NCBI RefSeq assembly: GCF_913778665.1
Contig: NZ_CAJYVQ010000011.1
Coordinates: 1 to 64,000 of the forward strand
From: an uncultured Stenotrophomonas sp.
GTDB taxonomy: Bacteria; Pseudomonadota; Gammaproteobacteria; Xanthomonadales; Xanthomonadaceae
Reading direction: 5' to 3'
DNA length: 64,000 nucleotides
The notes under the pieces were generated by a model. The model had not been told where the DNA came from. It made no database searches and saw only the letters and a program-made list of their open reading frames with translations. Each line of letters starts with the position of its first letter. Position 1 is the first letter of the stretch. The translations under genes were made by a program, and so were the position numbers. Below are positions 17,462-26,569 of the stretch, piece by piece.

Positions 17462-19237
17462 TTACCGCAGCGGCGAGCGGTCCTCGCCACCCTCTCCGCT
17501 TTCCACCGGTGCCGGCCCGCCATTGCTGCGGCGCTGTTCCTCGTAGGTGCGGAACGCCTGGTGGATGTGCTTGCGCAGCTCATCGTCGTTCCACGGCTTG
17601 GTCAGGAACCGGTAGATCGCGCCGCGGTTGATCGCGTCGGTCACCGTGTTCAGATCGGTGTAGCCGGACAGCACCAGGCGGATCGTATCGGGGTACAGCA
17701 TTTTCACCCGGCCCAGGAATTCGGTGCCGCTCATGTCGCTCATGCGCTGGTCGGACAGGATCACCTGCACGTCGTTGATCGCCAGCAGGTCGAACGCATC
17801 GCGCACGTTGCCCGCCGCCAGGATGCGGTAGCCATCGCGGCGGAACAGCCGCACCAGCGAGCGCAGCACGTTCTCCTCGTCGTCCAGCAGCAACAGGGTG
17901 CGGTCCGGGCGGGTCTCGGCGAAGGCCTCCGGGCGCAGGTAGCGGCGGCGCAGGGTCATGCCGGCGGCATCGGCCGACATCGGTTCGCCGAACAGATAGC
18001 CCTGGAACACGTCGCAGTCGTTGCGGCGCAGGAAGCCCAGCTGCGCCTGCGATTCAACGCCGTTGGCGATCACGGTCATGCCCAGCTGGTGGCCCATGGC
18101 GATGATCGCGCGGGCGATGGCCGCCTCGCGGTTGCCGGCCGGCGCGCTCTTGATGAAGCTGCGGTCGATCTTCAGCTTGTCCACCGGATAGCGCACCAGC
18201 GCACTCAGGCTGGAATCGCCGGTGCCGAAGTTGTCCAGGCTCAGGCTGATGCCTTCATTGCGCAGGTTGGCCAGCGTTTCATGCACGAAGTTGACGTTGT
18301 TGGTCAGCGCGCTTTCGTTGATTTCCAGCGTCAGCATCTGCGCCGGCACGCCGGCGGTCTGCAACAGCGACATCACTTCGGCGAAGAAATTCGGGCGCAG
18401 CAGCTGCAGGGTCGACACGTTCACAGCGATGGTGAAGTCGTCGAAGCCCTGGTCGCGCCACAGCCGGGCCTGCTTCAGCGCGCCTTCCAGCACCCAGGTG
18501 CCGATCTGCACGATGATGCCCAGTCGCTCGGCAGTTCGCATGAAACGCTCAGGCACAAGCATGCCCAGGGTCGGGGACTGCCAGCGCAGCAGCGCTTCCA
18601 TGCCCACCACGTGGCCATCGCGGGCGCTGACCAGCGGCTGGTAGCGCAGTTTCAGCTCGCCATTGGGAATGGCATCGATGATCTGGCGCGCGATGATGCT
18701 CTCGCTGTGCGCGCTCGGCGGCGTGTCCACCGCATGGATGCGCACCGCGTTGCCGCCTTCGCGCGCGGCCTGGTACAGCGCGTCCTCGGCATGGTCCAGC
18801 AGGCGCGAGGTGCTGCTGGCATGTTCCGGGCACAGGCTCACTCCCAGCTTGCCGGTCATGAACAGCGTGTACGGCAGCACCGACAGCGGCAGCTCCATCT
18901 GCTGGCGGATCTCTTCAGCGAAGTCCTCCGGCAGCGGCACGTCAGCGGTGCGCGGCACCGCGATCAGGAACTCGTCACTGCCGTGGCGCCACAGCTTGCC
19001 GCGCCCGCGCAGGTAGGACTGCAGCCGCTGCGCCACCAGTACCAAGGCCTGGTCACCCACTTCGGCGCTCATGTTCTCGTTGACCGAGGCGAAATGGTCG
19101 ATATCCACGTGCATCAGCATCAGCGTGGTGCCGCCCGACGCCGCCTCGGCGACCATCGCCTGCAGCTCGGGGTTGCCGGCGCCGAGGCGGTCAGGGGCAT
19201 CATCGATGCTGACCGGGGGCAGGTTGGGATTCCACAT
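17462..19237 (-). CDS. ravR: GGDEF-EAL-receiver response regulator (RavR-like)
   Basis: A 591-residue c-di-GMP protein with the receiver domain at the C-terminus. The GGDEF domain (about 35-165) is degenerate (GSDEF, 86-90). The EAL domain (about 185-430) keeps Glu214 of MEALLRW, the Asn of EINES and Lys of KIDRS. It has DNFG instead of DDFG (Asn336) and NGVE instead of EGVE (Asn392). The REC domain (about 447-560) has Asp496 in ILSDQRMSD and conserved TKPWNDDEL. It is followed four bases downstream in transcription order by its upstream kinase partner gene (19242-21344), so the two form an operon. The EAL-REC order and its place beside flgMN match Xanthomonas RavR. Confidence 0.8.
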   Translation of the reverse strand: MWNPNLPPVSIDDAPDRLGAGNPELQAMVAEAASGGTTLMLMHVDIDHFASVNENMSAEVGDQALVLVAQRLQSYLRGRGKLWRHGSDEFLIAVPRTADVPLPEDFAEEIRQQMELPLSVLPYTLFMTGKLGVSLCPEHASSTSRLLDHAEDALYQAAREGGNAVRIHAVDTPPSAHSESIIARQIIDAIPNGELKLRYQPLVSARDGHVVGMEALLRWQSPTLGMLVPERFMRTAERLGIIVQIGTWVLEGALKQARLWRDQGFDDFTIAVNVSTLQLLRPNFFAEVMSLLQTAGVPAQMLTLEINESALTNNVNFVHETLANLRNEGISLSLDNFGTGDSSLSALVRYPVDKLKIDRSFIKSAPAGNREAAIARAIIAMGHQLGMTVIANGVESQAQLGFLRRNDCDVFQGYLFGEPMSADAAGMTLRRRYLRPEAFAETRPDRTLLLLDDEENVLRSLVRLFRRDGYRILAAGNVRDAFDLLAINDVQVILSDQRMSDMSGTEFLGRVKMLYPDTIRLVLSGYTDLNTVTDAINRGAIYRFLTKPWNDDELRKHIHQAFRTYEEQRRSNGGPAPVESGEGGEDRSPLR

Positions 19238-19241
19238 AGGC

Positions 19242-21344
19242 TCAGTATTCCGGTGACTCGACGGCGGCCATGCTGGCCGCCTGGTAGGGGAGATGGACGT
19301 CGATCAGGGTGCCTTCGCCATGCGCGGACTCGATCCGCACATGGCCGCCGACACTCTGCGCGCGCTCGCGCATCACGATCAGGCCCAGTCCGCGCGGTCC
19401 GTCCGGGTCGAAGCCCTCGCCATCATCGCGGATCTGCAGGTGCAGCCCGCGCTGGCCGACGTCGCGCAGCTGCAGCTGCACCTGGCTGGCGCGCGCATGG
19501 CGCAGCACGTTGGTCAGGCTTTCCTGGGCGATGCGGAAACAGGCCTGCTCAATGCTGTTGTCGGGGCGGTGCGGCAGCGGCTCGATCTCGGCCAGCAGTT
19601 CCACCGGTGAGGAGCGGAACAGCACGCGCGCCTGCCAGCTCAGCGCGGCTTCCAGCCCCAGCGCGTCCAGCTGTGGCGGGCGCAGCAGGGTGGAGATGTC
19701 GCGCAGTTTGGCCACGGTGGTGTCGGCCAGCCCGACGATCTGCGCGAGGTCCTCGGCGCGGCGCTGCGGGTCGTCCTCTTCCTGTGCGGCACACGCCGAT
19801 AGCTTGATCGCGGTGATCGCCTGGCCGATGTCGTCGTGCAGATCGCGCGAGATCGCACGGCGCTCGTCCTCCTGCAGCGAGAACAGCCGGCCGGCCATCG
19901 CCTGCAGTTCGCGGTTGCTGGTTTCCAGTGCGCTGCGGGTGCGCTCGGCATCGCTCAGGTCGCGCACGATCAGCAGCTTGCAGTCGCGCCCGCCGTAGCG
20001 CACTTCGCCCACGGCCAGCCCGGCCTGGAAGCTGCGTCCATCCGCACGCTGCATCGCCACCACGCTGCTGTGCCCGGGACCCAGGTGCGGCTGCCCGACC
20101 CGCAGCTGGCTGCGCACGCGTGCCAGGTCGGTGGCCGCCACCAGTGCCGACAGCGGCTCGCCCAGCAGGGTGTGGGTGCCATAGCCGAACAGGCTGGCGG
20201 CCCAGGCGTTGGTGTACAGCACGTGTTCGTCGGAAAGGATCACCACGCCATCGGGCAGCACCCGCACCAGTTCGCGGAACTGTTCCTCGCGCTCGCGCAG
20301 CAGGCGCCGCGACTGTTCATGCTCGGTCACGTCCTGCAGGGTACCCAGCACGCGATCGCGGCCGGCCTCATCAAGGCCACTGGTGGCGCGCAGGTGCACC
20401 GTCAATGCGCGGCCATCCATCGACAGCAGTGGCAGCAGCACGTCCACCTGCACCGTGTCGCCCGAGCACAGATCGGCCAGGAGCTGCTCGGTCTGGGCCG
20501 CGGTGGCCGGATCGGCCGGTACCAGCAGTTCGTCAAAACGGTGCCAGCGCCGGGCCTCGGGCGGGCGCCGCCCAAGCAGGCGATAGACCTGGTTGGAGTA
20601 GCGGCCCAAGCCGCTGGACGGGTCCAGTTCCCAGGCGCCGATGCGGGCCAGCTCATGCGCCTCTTCCACGCGCGCCAGCGCCTGGTCGCGACGCAGCTGC
20701 GCCAGGTCTTCGGCGGTGCGGTCAATGGCGATCAGCAGGCGCGCGTTGTGGCCGTCGTAGCTGATGGCATTGGAGCGCAGTTCCATCTGGCGCAGGCTGC
20801 CATCGCGCAGCTGCAGCTGCGTGCGCAGGATGCACAGCTCCTCCGGCGCTTCGCGGATCGCTTCCAGTTTGGTCTGCAGGGCTTGGTCCTGGCCCGGCGG
20901 CCACAGCGCGTCGATGGTCTGTTCCAGCAGTTCGTCGCGCTCCCAGCCGAAGGTGCTGCAGGCGGCGGGGTTGGCGTCGAGGATGGCCAGCGTATCCAGG
21001 TCGTAGACCAGGATCGGGCCAGGATTGCCCTCGAACATCTGCCGCAGACGCAGCTCGGAGGCTTGCTGACGGGCGTGGGTGTGCAGCACATGCTCGGCCA
21101 GCGGGCGCAGCAGCAGATACAGCAGGCCGGCACTGGCGAGCGCGAAGAACGAGCCCTTCACGCCCTGCCAGACCGCGGCCTGTTGCGGGTCGGGCACCAG
21201 TGCCTGCACGGCGCTGTCGGACGCGATCATCCAGGCCAGTGCCATCACCAGGTAGCTCAGCACCACCCGCCGCCGGTCACGGCTCAGCGCCTGCGCCATC
21301 CGCGGGTCTGGAACAGGGGCGTTGCCGGTCGGTTCTGCGGGCAT
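19242..21344 (-). CDS. Membrane multi-PAS histidine kinase, HisKA_3 type (RavS-like)
   Basis: A 700-residue sensor kinase. Two N-terminal membrane segments (about 25-70) flank a short periplasmic loop, followed by three PAS domains (about 90-205, 210-330 and 335-455). A NarL-family HisKA_3 dimerisation domain has the His of AISRDLHDDIGQA, and the HATPase domain has IRDDGEGFDPDG and GLGLIVMRERA. It lies immediately upstream of the RavR-like gene in the same transcription unit. HisKA_3 kinases usually pair with LuxR-type regulators, so phosphotransfer to RavR is inferred from synteny only. An alternative start at MAQALSRD is possible. Confidence 0.82.
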   Translation of the reverse strand: MPAEPTGNAPVPDPRMAQALSRDRRRVVLSYLVMALAWMIASDSAVQALVPDPQQAAVWQGVKGSFFALASAGLLYLLLRPLAEHVLHTHARQQASELRLRQMFEGNPGPILVYDLDTLAILDANPAACSTFGWERDELLEQTIDALWPPGQDQALQTKLEAIREAPEELCILRTQLQLRDGSLRQMELRSNAISYDGHNARLLIAIDRTAEDLAQLRRDQALARVEEAHELARIGAWELDPSSGLGRYSNQVYRLLGRRPPEARRWHRFDELLVPADPATAAQTEQLLADLCSGDTVQVDVLLPLLSMDGRALTVHLRATSGLDEAGRDRVLGTLQDVTEHEQSRRLLREREEQFRELVRVLPDGVVILSDEHVLYTNAWAASLFGYGTHTLLGEPLSALVAATDLARVRSQLRVGQPHLGPGHSSVVAMQRADGRSFQAGLAVGEVRYGGRDCKLLIVRDLSDAERTRSALETSNRELQAMAGRLFSLQEDERRAISRDLHDDIGQAITAIKLSACAAQEEDDPQRRAEDLAQIVGLADTTVAKLRDISTLLRPPQLDALGLEAALSWQARVLFRSSPVELLAEIEPLPHRPDNSIEQACFRIAQESLTNVLRHARASQVQLQLRDVGQRGLHLQIRDDGEGFDPDGPRGLGLIVMRERAQSVGGHVRIESAHGEGTLIDVHLPYQAASMAAVESPEY

Positions 21345-21475
21345 GGACGGCGTGGATGAAAGGGGCGCCGGCCATCTTACCGCGCAGGTGTGCCCTGACC
21401 ACTCAATTATCCGCCGCAGGCGCCGTTAACCACTGCGTGCCCCGCTGACGGGCGTGTCATCCGGAGCAAGATCGC

Positions 21476-24235
21476 GTGGACCAAGGGATCATCGCCAGCC
21501 TGCTGCAGCACCCGCTTGCTTCGGCTCTGGTCATCGTCGACCGTACCGGGCGCCCCCTGGCCGCCAATCCGGCTGCGCGCGAGCATGGGTTGCCGGCTAC
21601 CGTGGCAGCGTATGCGCCGATGCTGGAAGATCTGCGCCTGATGGCCGCTGATGGTGGCATCGTGGCGTGTACGTTGCCGGGCGGCCCACGTGGCCACTAC
21701 GACGGCCACCTGCGTGCGGTGCATGACGGCGCCGGCAACCTGCTGGCCTTCACGCTGAGCATTCCCGAGCCGGCACCGGTCGATGGCGGTGGGCGGTGGG
21801 AGCTGGCACTGGACAGTGCTGGCCACAGCCTGTGGGACTGGGATATTCCCAGCGACCGCGTGGCCAGGACCCCGGCGCTCGGTGACGAGATGGCCACCGG
21901 AATGCTGTCACGCGTGCACAGCGAGGACATCGTGCAGGTACGCGCGGCGCTGGACGAGCACCTTCGTGGACACAGCGAGCAGTACAGCGCCCAGTTCCGC
22001 TTCCGCCAGGCCGATGGCCAGTGGCGCTGGGTGCTCGACCGTGGCCGCGTGGTGGCGCGAACCGCCGACGGCCAACCGTTGCGCATGGTCGGCACGCATA
22101 CCGATATCGAGCAACAGAAGCAGCTTGAATCGCTGCTGCAGGAACAGCAGCTGCACCTGAGCGAGGCGCAGCGCATCGCCAGCATGGGCAGCTGGTCGTT
22201 CGACCCCACTACGGGCCATTTCTGGTGGTCGCCGGAACTGCGTTCGCTGCTGGCGCTGGAGCAGGGTGCCGTGCCTGGCCAGCGGCGCTGGTTGAAACAG
22301 CTGCATCCCCGCTCGCGCGGTGCGTTGCGCGCGGCCTGGCGGCGGCTGTGGCGCGATGGCCGCGCCGCCAATCTCGAACTGGAACTGACCCGCGGCAGCG
22401 AGCCCTCGCAGCACCTGCGGTTGTGGATGCAGCCGCTGCTGGACATGGATGGGCAGCCCAAGCGCCTGCTGGGCCAGGTACAGAACATCACCGAGCAGCA
22501 CCAGACCGATGCGCTGATCCGCTGGCGCACCGAACTGCTCAACCGGGTTTCCGCGCTGGGCCGCATCGGTGGCTGCGAGATCGAGGTGCAGACCCGGCAC
22601 ATGCAGTGGACCGAGGAGTGCTACCGCATCCACGGCCTGCGCAAGGAGCCGATCACCCTCGACCAGGCGCTGGCGCTGTACACCGAGGACTCACGCAACG
22701 CCTTTGAAGCGGCGTTGGTACGTATCGCCAATGGCGGTCTGCCTGAACAGCTGGACCTGTGTTTCTATCGCCAGTCCGGCCTGCGCGTCTGGGTGCAGGT
22801 GCTGGTCGAGCTGGACCGTCGTGATGGGCTGCCGCCGCGCTTCGTGGTGCTGTTCCGTGACATCACCCGTGAGCGCGAAGCCAATGAGCGCATCGAACTG
22901 CTGGCCCACTACGATCTGCTGACCGGCCTGCCGAACCGCGTCCTGCTCGGCGAGCAGACCGCCGAAGCCATCGAGGAAGCACGCGACCGCGGCACTTCGC
23001 TGGCGATGCTGTTCATCGACCTGGACGGCTTCAAGACCATCAACGACAGCTTCGGCCACGCTACCGGCGATGCGCTGTTGAAGGCCGCTGCCACCCGCCT
23101 GCACCAGAACCTGCGCAACAACGATCTGTTCGGCCGCTTCAGCGGCGACGAGTTCATCGTCGTGCTGCGTGACCTGGCCGAGCCGGAGGACGCCGGCCAC
23201 GTCGCACGCAAGCTGATCGCCTCGCTGGCCGAGCCGCTGCGTCGCGGCGACACCACGCTGAAGGTCGGCGCCAGCGTCGGCATCGCAATGCTGGGCGATG
23301 CACAGACCGACTTCGATTCATTGCTGCGCGCTGCCGACGCTGCCATGTACGCGGCCAAGGAAGCTGGCCGCAACACCTATCAGTATTACAGCCAAGATGC
23401 GCTGGCCCGCATCCAGCGACGGCTTGAGCTGGAACACGGCCTGCACGGCGCGATCGAGCGCGAAGAGTTCAGCCTGGCCTACCAGCCACTGCTGCACGCC
23501 CACCACGGCGAGCCGCCGGCGATCGAAGCGCTGCTGCGCTGGCATCGGCCGGGTATCGGCTACTGCAGCCCGGCCGAGTTCATTCCCATCGCAGAGAAAT
23601 GCGGCGAGATCGTACGGATCGGCGACTGGGTACTGAACGAGGCCTGCCGCCAGGCCACCGCCTGGGACCGCGCAGGACTGCGCTTCGACCGCATCGCAGT
23701 GAATGTTTCAGCGGTACAGCTGCGCGACCGCGGCTTTGCCGAGCGCGTGATCGAGATCTGCCATGCCCACGGCTGGCCGCCGCAGCGGCTGGAGCTGGAG
23801 CTGACCGAATCCGCGTTGATCCGTGACACCGACGTCCTGCGCCACTGCTTCGACGTGCTGGAACGGCACGGTGTGCCGCTGGCGGTGGACGACTTCGGTA
23901 CCGGCTTCTCCAACCTCAACTACCTCAACCGCTTCCCGGTCGGGCGCCTGAAGATCGACCGCAGTTTCGTGCAGGGCATGCTGCACGATTCGGGCACGGC
24001 CGAAGTGACCCAGGCGATCGTGCATCTGGGCCACGCGCTGGGCATGAAGGTGGTGGCCGAGGGCGTGGAAACGCACCAGGAAGAAGACATGCTGCGTCGC
24101 CAGGGCTGCGACGAGATTCAGGGTTACCTGTACTCGCGCCCGCTCAGCCCGCGCGACCTGGCGCAGTGGCTGCGCCAGCCCCTGCCGGCCTCGGCGCGCA
24201 CCGACGCCAGCGGCGAAGTGGTGCTGGTGGGCTGA
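21476..24235 (+). CDS. PAS-PAS-GGDEF-EAL c-di-GMP enzyme
   Basis: A 919-residue protein starting at GTG behind GGAGCAAG. PAS-like domains span about 10-465. A GGDEF domain spans about 475-635 with active-site variant SGDEF (556-560). An EAL domain spans about 645-895 with Glu684 in EALLRW, ELTES, DDFGTGFSNL, KIDRSF and EGVET all present, so phosphodiesterase activity is expected. No transmembrane segment is evident. It is transcribed divergently from the Rav-like operon; a role in the swimming/attachment switch is inferred from location. Confidence 0.88.
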   Translation: MDQGIIASLLQHPLASALVIVDRTGRPLAANPAAREHGLPATVAAYAPMLEDLRLMAADGGIVACTLPGGPRGHYDGHLRAVHDGAGNLLAFTLSIPEPAPVDGGGRWELALDSAGHSLWDWDIPSDRVARTPALGDEMATGMLSRVHSEDIVQVRAALDEHLRGHSEQYSAQFRFRQADGQWRWVLDRGRVVARTADGQPLRMVGTHTDIEQQKQLESLLQEQQLHLSEAQRIASMGSWSFDPTTGHFWWSPELRSLLALEQGAVPGQRRWLKQLHPRSRGALRAAWRRLWRDGRAANLELELTRGSEPSQHLRLWMQPLLDMDGQPKRLLGQVQNITEQHQTDALIRWRTELLNRVSALGRIGGCEIEVQTRHMQWTEECYRIHGLRKEPITLDQALALYTEDSRNAFEAALVRIANGGLPEQLDLCFYRQSGLRVWVQVLVELDRRDGLPPRFVVLFRDITREREANERIELLAHYDLLTGLPNRVLLGEQTAEAIEEARDRGTSLAMLFIDLDGFKTINDSFGHATGDALLKAAATRLHQNLRNNDLFGRFSGDEFIVVLRDLAEPEDAGHVARKLIASLAEPLRRGDTTLKVGASVGIAMLGDAQTDFDSLLRAADAAMYAAKEAGRNTYQYYSQDALARIQRRLELEHGLHGAIEREEFSLAYQPLLHAHHGEPPAIEALLRWHRPGIGYCSPAEFIPIAEKCGEIVRIGDWVLNEACRQATAWDRAGLRFDRIAVNVSAVQLRDRGFAERVIEICHAHGWPPQRLELELTESALIRDTDVLRHCFDVLERHGVPLAVDDFGTGFSNLNYLNRFPVGRLKIDRSFVQGMLHDSGTAEVTQAIVHLGHALGMKVVAEGVETHQEEDMLRRQGCDEIQGYLYSRPLSPRDLAQWLRQPLPASARTDASGEVVLVG

Positions 24236-24253
24236 GAAACCCCGACGCCGGCA

Positions 24254-24276
24254 GGTGCCGACCGTTGGTCGGCACC
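24254..24276. repeat. GGTGCC-type palindrome
   Basis: Perfect 10-bp arms GGTGCCGACC and GGTCGGCACC around a 3-base loop, 19 bases after the GGDEF-EAL gene. Related GGTGCCA(A/G)CC units occur at 34598 and 42230. It may stop transcription. Confidence 0.7.
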
Positions 24277-24296
24277 AATGCCTGCACATGCGGCCC

Positions 24297-24318
24297 TCCA
24301 CGCGTGGTGTGGATCTAG
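24297..24318. repeat. SMAG-type unit (TCCACGC...GGATCTA)
   Basis: TCCACGCGTGGTGTGGATCTAG, a member of the family that also appears at 24871-24892 and 41419-41443. It overlaps the end of the membrane protein gene at 24315. Confidence 0.6.
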
Positions 24319-24821
24319 CTCGGGAACTCCGACTTCAGCTGCATGCGCAAGGCCTCGACGATGGCACCATAGCGCCGCTTCTGGACCAGATAGCTGGCCA
24401 GGAACAGCGGCAGTGCCAGCAGCAGCGGTGCCACCATCGGACGCATGGCCACCAGCGGCAACAGCAGCAGCGACAGGATCGCCACGAACCAGCTGCACAG
24501 GCCGATCACCCGCACCTCGTGCCGCCGTGCGTCGAGCATGATGCGTCCTCGCATCACCGGGAAGTAGCGCAGGCCGAAGCTCGGCGCGAAGCTCTCGCGG
24601 AACGCCATGCTGCCGTCGGGCAGTGCATGGAAGGCCAAGTGCAGCCATCTGTCCTGCGGCAGGTCACGTTCCAGGCTGCCCAGATGGAGCCGGGCCTGCA
24701 TGGCCGGCGACGCCGCGATGCGTTCATTGAACAGGGTGATGCCCCGGCTGAAATAGCCGGCCACCCAGGCCGTCAGAAGGACTGTCTCGATCAGCAGTAC
24801 TGCGATCAGGGCGATGGCCAT
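24315..24821 (-). CDS. Small membrane protein of unknown function
   Basis: A 168-residue protein. It has one N-terminal membrane segment (about 3-22), a soluble loop (25-110, with SLERDLPQDRWLHLAFHALP), and two further hydrophobic segments (about 112-150) before a basic tail. I do not recognise the family. It is flanked by SMAG-type units on both sides. The coding pattern is good but the function is unknown. Confidence 0.7.
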   Translation of the reverse strand: MAIALIAVLLIETVLLTAWVAGYFSRGITLFNERIAASPAMQARLHLGSLERDLPQDRWLHLAFHALPDGSMAFRESFAPSFGLRYFPVMRGRIMLDARRHEVRVIGLCSWFVAILSLLLLPLVAMRPMVAPLLLALPLFLASYLVQKRRYGAIVEALRMQLKSEFPS

Positions 24822-24870
24822 CGGTCTTCCATGAGCGGAACGGGGGCATCATGCCATGCGGCGCCACCCA

Positions 24871-24892
24871 TCCACGCATGGCGTGGATCTAC
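24871..24892. repeat. SMAG-type unit
   Basis: TCCACGCATGGCGTGGATCT with the complementary GTAG end; it overlaps the end of the small reading frame at 24889. Confidence 0.6.
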
Positions 24893-25104
24893 CTCAACGC
24901 TTCGCCATCCAGCCCCAGGTCCCACGCCAGCCCCAGCAGTGCCTCGTCCGCGCGGCAAGGCGCCGGGCGCGCATCGGCCAGCTGCTGCAGTTCGCGGATC
25001 TCTTCGCGGGCGACCTCTTCCAGCTGTTGCAGCTGCTCACGCACGCTCGCGTTGCGCGGGCGCTCGGTATCGGTCAGAGGGGGCAGGGCGCGGATCAGGG
25101 TCAT
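24889..25104 (-). CDS. Small hypothetical protein
   Basis: A 71-residue reading frame (MTLIRALPPLTDTERPRNAS at its start) that is predicted helical and rich in Glu, Leu, Gln and Arg. It has a plausible coiled-coil part (REQLQQLEEVAREEIRELQQ). No family is recognised. It follows the chemoreceptor gene on the same strand after that gene's hairpin. Short length makes it uncertain. Confidence 0.45.
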   Translation of the reverse strand: MTLIRALPPLTDTERPRNASVREQLQQLEEVAREEIRELQQLADARPAPCRADEALLGLAWDLGLDGEALR

Positions 25105-25144
25105 GGTGCGCGTACAGGATGCATCCAACGGCAGGGTACAGGCA

Positions 25145-25169
25145 AAGGCCCCGGGCGAACCGGGGCCTT
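25145..25169 (-). terminator. Terminator of the chemoreceptor gene
   Basis: Perfect arms AAGGCCCCGG and CCGGGGCCTT around GCGAA, followed by TTTG on the minus strand, 34 bases after the chemoreceptor stop. Confidence 0.65.
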
Positions 25170-25202
25170 GCGGGCTGCCGGCAACGGCAGCGGACATCAG
25201 GA

Positions 25203-26414
25203 TCAGAACAGCTCGACGGTGCCGGCGCCCATGCTCTGCTGGGCAACCGGCTTGTGCGGCGGGCGTTCCCACTCGCTGCGCAGTTCGCGCAGGCGGCTGC
25301 CGGTGCGCTGCAGGGCGGTGGCGATCTCTTCGTCGAACACGCCGCCATTGCGGTGCAGCAGCTCCTGCAGGGCCACCGCTTCTCGATTGATGGCGGTCAG
25401 GCGGTCCAGGTGGGTGTGCACGCCGCCCAGGGCCTGGGTGGCGATGTCTTCAAACTGCAGGGCGCGCACGGCTTCGGCCACGCTGCCATCGATCGAACGG
25501 GCGCAGTCGGACACTTCGCGCATGCCGTCGCCCAGCGAGGCATTGATCTGCGCGACGTTGTCGAGCATCGCAGCGGCTTCCTGGCGCGCTTCGCGGGAAC
25601 GGTCCATATCGCGCGAGGCCATGTGCGAGACCGTCTCGCGGACCTTGGCGATGGCGTCCTTGGAGCTGTGCGCCAGCTTGCGGATCTGCTCGTTGAAGGT
25701 GGTCGAGCGCTCGGACAGGTTGCGGACCTCATCGGCGACCACGGCGAAGCCACGACCGGCTTCACCGGCGCGCGCCGCTTCAATGGCGGCGTTCAGGGCC
25801 AGCAGGTTGGTCTGGTCGGCGATCGACTTGACATCTTCCAGCAGCGCGAAGATGCCATCCAGGTGCTGTGCCATCTGGTCGATGTGCTGCACGGTGGCGC
25901 TGCTCTGGCCGCTGACCTGTTCCAGCGCTTCCACCAGCTGCTCCATGCGATGGCTGGCGTGCTGGGCGAAACGGGCAACGTCAAGGCCGGCGCCGCCTTC
26001 ATCGCCGGCGCGGTCGACGATGCGCGACAGCGCCTGGCTCTGCTGGCGCGACTTGCGGTTCATTGCATCGAAGCTGCCGCCGAGGCTGGAAACGGCTTGG
26101 CGGATCAGGTCACGGGCGCGTTCCACTTCGCCACGAGATCCGTCGATCTCGTTGCCTACGAAGTTGCGCAGTTCGGTCAGCAGCTGATCCTGCTCACGCA
26201 GGACGCGGGCATGTTCCGGGGAGCGGTGCGCCTGGGCGCGGGTGGTCCACCACGCAAAGCCGAGCCAGCTCAGCGTCATCGTGGTCAGGATCGCCCAGCG
26301 CAGGGCGGCCGGCCATTCGAAACCGATGGCGAAGGGGAGCAGCAGGGTCAGAGCCAGGGGGGCGGCCAGACGGATGAAAATGCGTGAGTACATGGACGTT
26401 CTCGGGAGGTGCAC
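25203..26414 (-). CDS. Methyl-accepting chemotaxis protein
   Basis: A 403-residue chemoreceptor with two closely spaced N-terminal membrane helices (about 12-30 and 38-56) and almost no periplasmic ligand domain. A cytoplasmic signalling hairpin has the diagnostic tip [20 protein letters not shown] and [16 protein letters not shown] FliA promoter (26422-26448) ends seven bases before a GTG at 26414, which makes a leaderless start there attractive. The alternative is the ATG at 26393 (MYSRIFIRL, 396 residues). With so small a sensor part it probably senses membrane or cytoplasmic state. Confidence 0.9.
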   Translation of the reverse strand: MHLPRTSMYSRIFIRLAAPLALTLLLPFAIGFEWPAALRWAILTTMTLSWLGFAWWTTRAQAHRSPEHARVLREQDQLLTELRNFVGNEIDGSRGEVERARDLIRQAVSSLGGSFDAMNRKSRQQSQALSRIVDRAGDEGGAGLDVARFAQHASHRMEQLVEALEQVSGQSSATVQHIDQMAQHLDGIFALLEDVKSIADQTNLLALNAAIEAARAGEAGRGFAVVADEVRNLSERSTTFNEQIRKLAHSSKDAIAKVRETVSHMASRDMDRSREARQEAAAMLDNVAQINASLGDGMREVSDCARSIDGSVAEAVRALQFEDIATQALGGVHTHLDRLTAINREAVALQELLHRNGGVFDEEIATALQRTGSRLRELRSEWERPPHKPVAQQSMGAGTVELF

Positions 26415-26421
26415 GGAGGAT

Positions 26422-26448
26422 GTATCGGCCGTGCCCCCCTTCTCTTTA
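26422..26448 (-). promoter_or_regulatory. FliA (sigma-28) promoter of the chemoreceptor gene
   Basis: On the minus strand TAAAGAGA-N11-GCCGATAC at exact spacing. It places this distant chemoreceptor in the flagellar late-gene regulon. Confidence 0.82.
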
Positions 26449-26479
26449 ACGTCGATGTGCCTTGAAGTGCATTCTGAAT

Positions 26480-26497
26480 GCGCCGGTTTTCCGGCGC
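26480..26497 (-). terminator. Hairpin downstream of hflD
   Basis: GCGCCGG-TTTT-CCGGCGC, 7-bp perfect stem, about 75 bases beyond the hflD stop and without a clear U-tract. A possible weak terminator. Confidence 0.3.
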
Positions 26498-26569
26498 CTT
26501 GGCGGCTCCGGGGGCAGAGCCCTTTCCGTGCCGGAGAAGGATCCGCATCCAGGGCTCAAGCCAGCACCC

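Noticed and set aside
17561..19807. A 748-codon plus-strand frame across the RavR-like and kinase genes
   Set aside because: It runs across two well-supported minus-strand genes and their junction, has no motif and is rich in His, Gln and Ala.
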